From Paenibacillus piri (GTDB lineage: Bacteria > Bacillota > Bacilli > Paenibacillales > NBRC-103111): a DNA stretch of 64,000 nucleotides. The translations under genes and the position numbers were made by a program. Below the pieces are notes generated by a model. It was not told the origin of the DNA and did not search any database. It saw nothing but the letters and a program-made list of their open reading frames with translations. Shown here piece after piece: positions 59,168 through 64,000 of the stretch (position 1 is its first letter; every line of letters begins with the position of its first letter). The stretch is taken from the NCBI RefSeq assembly GCF_004354045.1, contig NZ_SMRT01000008.1, positions 186,001 through 250,000 on the forward strand. The letters run 5' to 3'.

Positions 59168-61198
59168 ATGAATACGAATAGAAAGACGTTATTATCCGGC
59201 AGTATTGTTAAAAAGGCTGTCAAGGATAGCTTCGTCAAGCTGAATCCAATCACGATGATGAAAAATCCGGTCATGTTTGTCGTCGAAACGGGAACGCTGA
59301 TCGTGCTGTTGATGACGATTTTTCCCGGTTATTTTGGTACAGGCGAGAACATCGGATTTAATTTTACCGTATTTCTCATCTTGCTTTTCACGGTTTTGTT
59401 CGCTAATTTTGCGGAAGCTTTGGCGGAAGGGCGCGGGAAGGCGCAGGCCGATTCATTGAAAAAATCGAAAAAAGAGATGACGGCTAACAAAGTCGTCAAT
59501 GGCGGCGTGAAGCAAGTGTCGTCAACGGAGCTGCGCAAAGGCGATGTTGTGGTTGTAGCCCGGGGGGAAATGATACCGGGCGACGGCGAGGTTATCGAAG
59601 GGCTCGCCTCCGTCGACGAGTCGGCCATCACCGGTGAATCGGCGCCGGTCATCAAAGAGGCCGGAGGCGATTTCAGCTCGGTAACCGGTGGAACCCGGGT
59701 AGTCAGTGACGAGATCAAGGTGCGCATCACGAGCGATCCCGGCGAATCGTTCATCGATCGGATGATCTCGCTGGTGGAGGGTGCAAAGAGGCAAAAAACG
59801 CCGAATGAAATTGCATTGAACACACTGTTGTCCAGTTTGACGCTTATTTTCTTGATTGTGGTTGTTACGCTGGCTCCAATCGCTAAATACGTGGAAATTG
59901 ATTTGCAGATACCCGTCTTGATTGCATTGCTGGTCTGCCTGATTCCGACGACCATCGGCGGGCTGCTGTCGGCGATCGGGATCGCCGGGATGGACCGGGT
60001 CACGCAGTTTAATGTACTTGCGATGTCGGGTAAAGCCGTTGAAGCCGCAGGGGACATCAATACGATGATTCTCGATAAGACGGGTACGATTACTTTTGGC
60101 AATCGAATGGCAAGCGAATTTGTCCCGGTCGGTGCGGAGCAGGCCGCGGCGGTCGGCGAATGGGCGGCCATCAGCTCGATCAAGGACGAAACACCGGAAG
60201 GCCGGTCGGTTTTGGAATTGATGAAAAAGCTAGGCTTGTCCAATAACGAAGCGATTGCGGCAGGCGGACAATTTATTGAATTCAAAGCAGAAACCCGGAT
60301 GAGCGGCATCGATCTGACAAACGGCAGCAAAGTGCGCAAAGGCGCGGTCGATGCTGTGAAGAAGTGGGTGGAAGCCCAGGGCGGATCGATACCCGCCGAT
60401 TTGGATGCCAAAGGCAATGCCATCGCCTCGGAAGGCGGCACACCGCTCGCGGTCGCTGTAGATCGTCAAATTTTCGGATTGATTTATTTGAAGGACACCG
60501 TCAAGCCAGGCATGAAGGAACGGTTCGACCAGCTCCGCAAAATGGGAATCAAAACGATCATGTGTACAGGAGACAATCCTTTAACGGCTGCGACGATCGC
60601 CCGCGAAGCGGGAGTGGATGATTTTATCGCCGAGAGCAAGCCGGAAGATAAAATCGCGGTTATCCGCAAGGAGCAGGCGGAAGGCAAGCTTGTTGCCATG
60701 ACGGGAGACGGGACGAACGATGCGCCTGCGCTTGCCCAAGCCGACGTAGGCTTGGCGATGAACAGCGGGACCATTGCGGCGAAAGAAGCGGCGAATATGG
60801 TCGATCTCGATTCCGACCCGTCAAAAATTATAGAAGTCGTAGCTATCGGCAAGCAGCTGTTGATGACGCGCGGCGCGCTCACGACATTCAGTATCGCCAA
60901 CGATGTGGCCAAATATTTTGCGATCATCCCGGCCATGTTTACGCTCGCGATTCCGCAAATGGAGGCGCTGAACATCATGGGGCTCGGGACTCCGATGTCG
61001 GCTATTTTATCCGCATTAATATTTAACGCCGTTATTATTCCGCTGCTTATTCCGCTAGCGATGAGAGGCATCGCTTACAAGCCGATGAGCTCAACAAAGC
61101 TGCTGCAGAGAAACCTGTTCATCTACGGGTTTGGCGGTGTCGTCGTTCCTTTTATCGGCATCAAGATCATCGATTTGGTCGTGCATTTGTGGATATAG
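59168..61198 (+). CDS. kdpB: Potassium-transporting ATPase subunit KdpB
   Basis: A 676-aa P-type ATPase, the catalytic subunit. Actuator TGES (SAITGESAPV), phosphorylation site DKTGT (LDKTGTITFGN), nucleotide-binding KGA region, hinge TGDGTNDAPALAQAD. Seven helices. An in-frame GTG at 59159 is an alternative start; GGGTGGG favours the ATG. Starts 21 bases after kdpA. Confidence 0.97.
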   Translation: MNTNRKTLLSGSIVKKAVKDSFVKLNPITMMKNPVMFVVETGTLIVLLMTIFPGYFGTGENIGFNFTVFLILLFTVLFANFAEALAEGRGKAQADSLKKSKKEMTANKVVNGGVKQVSSTELRKGDVVVVARGEMIPGDGEVIEGLASVDESAITGESAPVIKEAGGDFSSVTGGTRVVSDEIKVRITSDPGESFIDRMISLVEGAKRQKTPNEIALNTLLSSLTLIFLIVVVTLAPIAKYVEIDLQIPVLIALLVCLIPTTIGGLLSAIGIAGMDRVTQFNVLAMSGKAVEAAGDINTMILDKTGTITFGNRMASEFVPVGAEQAAAVGEWAAISSIKDETPEGRSVLELMKKLGLSNNEAIAAGGQFIEFKAETRMSGIDLTNGSKVRKGAVDAVKKWVEAQGGSIPADLDAKGNAIASEGGTPLAVAVDRQIFGLIYLKDTVKPGMKERFDQLRKMGIKTIMCTGDNPLTAATIAREAGVDDFIAESKPEDKIAVIRKEQAEGKLVAMTGDGTNDAPALAQADVGLAMNSGTIAAKEAANMVDLDSDPSKIIEVVAIGKQLLMTRGALTTFSIANDVAKYFAIIPAMFTLAIPQMEALNIMGLGTPMSAILSALIFNAVIIPLLIPLAMRGIAYKPMSSTKLLQRNLFIYGFGGVVVPFIGIKIIDLVVHLWI

Positions 61199-61240
61199 GC
61201 AGGGATTGATTGAGACTTGGAGGAAAGAGGTTGATCCAGA

Positions 61241-61861
61241 ATGAATAATTCGGAGCATGCAGAATCGGAAAAGGCACGGTTATCGTTAGGTACCGCCGTA
61301 AGGGCCAGTCTTGTCTTTATTGTATTGTGCGGCATCGTTTATCCGCTCGTTTGTACCGGAATCGCGCAATTGCTCATGCCGGGGCATGCCAATGGCAGCA
61401 TGATTAAGAACAGCAAGGGAGAAACGGTCGGCTCGGAGCTGATCGGCCAGAAATTTACGGATCCGCGGTTTTTTCAGGGGCGCGTATCCAGCATTGATTA
61501 TAAAGCGGAAGCATCCGGCACGAACAACTATGCGCCATCCAACCCGGATATGCTTAAGCGGACGCAGGAATCGATCGAGGATTGGAAGAAAAACAATCCG
61601 GACGTGCCGGTTAACCGGCTTCCTATCGATCTGGTTACGAACTCGGGTTCGGGGCTCGATCCTCATATCAGCCCTGCATCGGCAAAAGCGCAAATTCCGC
61701 GGATCAGCAAACTGACCGGCTTGTCCGCAGCCGAGCTGGAAAAGCTCGTCGACGCTCATACGGACGGGCGCGATCTAGGGCTGTTCGGCGAGCCGCGGGT
61801 GAACGTGCTCAAGCTGAATGTAGCTTTGCAAGGATTGACCGTCGGATCAGCGAAGTCTTGA
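61241..61861 (+). CDS. kdpC: Potassium-transporting ATPase subunit KdpC
   Basis: A 206-aa subunit with one N-terminal helix (LVFIVLCGIVYPLVCTGIAQ) and the family stretches VGSELIGQKFTDPRFFQGR, SGLDPHISPASA and DLGLFGEPRVNVLKLN. It promotes high-affinity ATP use by KdpB. Confidence 0.96.
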   Translation: MNNSEHAESEKARLSLGTAVRASLVFIVLCGIVYPLVCTGIAQLLMPGHANGSMIKNSKGETVGSELIGQKFTDPRFFQGRVSSIDYKAEASGTNNYAPSNPDMLKRTQESIEDWKKNNPDVPVNRLPIDLVTNSGSGLDPHISPASAKAQIPRISKLTGLSAAELEKLVDAHTDGRDLGLFGEPRVNVLKLNVALQGLTVGSAKS

Positions 61862-61931
61862 AGTGAGTGAAACGAACCGGCTGCCGGTCGGTCTATCCGC
61901 TTTTCTTTTATAATTAGGGGGGACGGCCCGT

Positions 61932-64000
61932 ATGGACGATTTCAAACGCAAAACGCCGGAAGAAATTTTGCTATCCATATCCAGGCTGCACATGGGACGG
62001 CTGAAGGTGTACATCGGTGCCGTAAGCGGCTCGGGCAAGACGTATCACATGCTGCGTGAAGGACAACGAATGAAGCAGCAAGGCATCGACGTGGTCATAT
62101 GCGCCGTGTCCACCCGGCAGCGGCCCGAGACAGTAGAGCAGATCGGTGATTTGGAACGCATTCCGAGTATTCATTGGATCCAGGAGCAGGAAGAAAAGAA
62201 AGATTTGAACCTGGACGCTCTGATCACGCGGAATCCTGAAGTCGTGCTGGTCGACGGGCTTGCCCACCGCAACCGCAAAGAAGCAAAGTTCGCTACCCGT
62301 CTGGAGGATATACGGTTTCTGCTCAGCCATGGCATCAGCGTCATGACAACAATCAACGTGTATGAGCTGGAGGGAATAAAGGAATTAGCAAGAAAGTTGA
62401 CAGGCATCGAGGTGAGGGAAACCGTTCCGGCAGATACGCTGGAGCTTGCGGACGAGGTCGTGCTGATCGACGCCACGCCGGAAGCGCTATTGACCCGAGC
62501 GGCTGAAGGGCATCTGCGTATCGGACAAGGAAACCGTTACTTTAAGCAGGGTAATCTGGCGGTGCTTCGCGAGCTGTCGCTGCGGTTGATGGCCGAAGGC
62601 GTGAACGAGTCGCTGGAGAAATACAGGGACGAAATCGGGCTGATCGGTCCGTCCGGAGCGACGGAACGGATACTGGTCTCCGTACAGTTTCATTGGAACG
62701 GCTCGATTTATGTGCGCAGAGGCCAGCAAATCGCCAAGCGGCTGAACGGCGATCTGCTCGTGGTCGCTTTTGTCAACTCGAAGCAAGAACTGTCGAAGGA
62801 CGCCGCGGCCTTCCGGCGGTCGATCAAGAAGCTGGCGGAAAAGGTGGGAGCGCAATTCGAAGAGCTGCCGCTGTGCTCGCGCCGGGCGCTTCCGGGCATT
62901 TTAGTCAACTACGCTTTGGAAAATAGCGTCACCCGGATTGTGCTCGGCCACTCCAAACAGACGCGGTGGCAGGAGTTTTGGCAGGGCTCCATTGTCCATG
63001 ACATTTTGAAAAAAACGAGAAACATTGACATCTTCGTCGTGGCCGATAGCTCGGAGCATGAGGGGGAGCGCATCCTGCCCGCCAAGCTGTCCAGGCCGGA
63101 GGAAGAGGCTGAATGGTTCCGGCGGTTAAGCTCGCATGAGGTGGAGCAAAAAATTATCCGGATGAAAAGAGGCCGGTTCAAAGTGTATATTGGGGCTGCG
63201 CCCGGTGTCGGCAAAACGTATACGATGCTGCGCGAAGGCAACGATCTGCTGCTAAAAAACATTCATGTGCTTATCGGACTGCTGGAAACGTATGGCCGCA
63301 AAGAAACGGAGTCGCAAATAGGCCGGCTGGAGCTAATCCCGCGCAGCATCATCGACTACCGTGGTGCGAGGCTGGAAGAAATGGACACGGATGAAATCAT
63401 ACGCCGCAATCCTGACGTTGTGCTTGTGGATGAGCTGGCGCATACGAATGTGCCCGGAAGCAAAAACAAGAAAAGATACGAGGACGTTCTCGATATTTTA
63501 GCAGCCGGCATCTCGGTCATTTCGACCGTGAACGTGCAGCATCTGGAAAGCTTGAACGATGCGGTGGAGCAAATTACGGGCGTAAGGGTCAGAGAAACGG
63601 TGCCGGATCATATTTTGCGGCTGGCGGATGAGGTGCAGCTCATCGACGTCGCCCCCCAAACCCTGCAGCAGCGGATGAAAGAGGGCCATATTTATGCGCG
63701 GGAGAAAGTGAACCAGGCGCTCAGCCATTTTTTCAAAACAGGGAATCTGATTGCGCTGCGCGAGCTGGCTTTAAGAGAAATTGCCGATGACGTGGATGAG
63801 CGGCTGGAATCTTGGGAGCGGCGCGGCTCGCTGCGCGGCCCATGGCGGAGGAAGGAGGTCATCTTCGTCTGCGTGGATGCGGATTCCCATGCCGAGCGAC
63901 TCATTCGCAGAGGCTTTCGGATCGCACACCGGCTTAAGGCCGTGTGGTATGTGGCATATGTGCAGCTGGAGCGTGATGGCCTGACCGATGAAATCGCGCA
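61932..64000 (+). CDS. kdpD: KdpD sensor kinase with duplicated N-terminal module (partial)
   Basis: The open frame runs off the window end (690 codons seen). Residues ~20-230 are a KdpD domain with Walker A GAVSGSGKT (29-37) and a Walker-B-like VVLVDGLAHRN; ~240-380 is a USP domain (ERILVSVQFHWNGSIYVRRG). A second KdpD domain begins near 412 with Walker A GAAPGVGKT (from residue 421) and the canonical VVLVDELAHTN, and a second USP domain starts near 640 (KEVIFVCVDADSHAERL). No stop separates them. The transmembrane and kinase domains must lie beyond the window. Ordinary KdpD has a single such module; it senses K+/c-di-AMP and phosphorylates KdpE. Confidence 0.93.
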   Translation, partial: MDDFKRKTPEEILLSISRLHMGRLKVYIGAVSGSGKTYHMLREGQRMKQQGIDVVICAVSTRQRPETVEQIGDLERIPSIHWIQEQEEKKDLNLDALITRNPEVVLVDGLAHRNRKEAKFATRLEDIRFLLSHGISVMTTINVYELEGIKELARKLTGIEVRETVPADTLELADEVVLIDATPEALLTRAAEGHLRIGQGNRYFKQGNLAVLRELSLRLMAEGVNESLEKYRDEIGLIGPSGATERILVSVQFHWNGSIYVRRGQQIAKRLNGDLLVVAFVNSKQELSKDAAAFRRSIKKLAEKVGAQFEELPLCSRRALPGILVNYALENSVTRIVLGHSKQTRWQEFWQGSIVHDILKKTRNIDIFVVADSSEHEGERILPAKLSRPEEEAEWFRRLSSHEVEQKIIRMKRGRFKVYIGAAPGVGKTYTMLREGNDLLLKNIHVLIGLLETYGRKETESQIGRLELIPRSIIDYRGARLEEMDTDEIIRRNPDVVLVDELAHTNVPGSKNKKRYEDVLDILAAGISVISTVNVQHLESLNDAVEQITGVRVRETVPDHILRLADEVQLIDVAPQTLQQRMKEGHIYAREKVNQALSHFFKTGNLIALRELALREIADDVDERLESWERRGSLRGPWRRKEVIFVCVDADSHAERLIRRGFRIAHRLKAVWYVAYVQLERDGLTDEIA

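Overview
The window looks like a low-to-moderate GC, spore-forming Firmicute of the Paenibacillaceae type. This rests on three things: a kdp operon behind a c-di-AMP (ydaO-type) riboswitch, a Spo0E-like phosphatase beside a ComQ/ComP/ComA-type quorum system, and A/G-rich Shine-Dalgarno sites with frequent GTG/TTG starts. The assignment is inference from gene content; no rRNA gene is present.

Layout. 0-24.8 kb is ordinary chromosome: a membrane-anchored multicopper oxidase, an alpha/beta hydrolase, a VanY-type lipoprotein, tetR-map, a divergent pair made of a HisRS-like class II synthetase paralogue and a 1,024-aa beta-helix protein, a PBP3/MecA-type lipoprotein transpeptidase, two APH-fold kinases, an AAC(3)-type acetyltransferase, a MOSC protein, an RlmA-type methyltransferase, and an arsR-SRPBCC pair whose promoter predicts a leaderless mRNA.

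24.8-36.3 kb is a plasticity zone full of broken genes: an acetyltransferase split into two oppositely oriented halves, response-regulator and kinase remnants, a decayed ISL3-type insertion sequence, truncated MFS, NDH-2 and flavin oxidoreductase genes, and an integrase tail fused to kinase debris beside tRNA-Leu(CAG), with a second half-copy of that tRNA. Working cargo inside it includes a TetR-controlled FMN reductase/MFS cluster with three near-identical 20-bp operators, and an SDR gene.

37.5-45.4 kb is the most interesting part. On the minus strand lie, in transcription order, comP, comA, comQ, a 662-aa HNH-nuclease polymorphic-toxin-like protein and a RelE-type toxin-antitoxin pair. Divergent from comP is a 65-aa peptide gene ending in Trp, a plausible prenylated ComX-like pheromone precursor. 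It is followed by a LytTR-domain protein and a Spo0E-like phosphatase. I read this as a ComQXPA-type quorum module physically linked to a putative secreted or injected nuclease toxin.

45.4-52.6 kb holds a DNA alkylation repair protein, MerR and AraC regulators, an SDR gene and RlmD. Copies of the rlmD 3' end and tRNA-Ala-like debris in it look like old attachment sites. 52.7-55.3 kb encodes an ABC-2 exporter and a small membrane protein preceded by its own c-di-AMP riboswitch. 55.4-64 kb is kdp: a degenerate plus an intact riboswitch with terminator, a Rossmann-like protein, a 36-aa membrane peptide, kdpF, three imperfect stem-loop repeats, kdpA, kdpB, kdpC, and the start of a kdpD whose N-terminal KdpD-USP module is duplicated.
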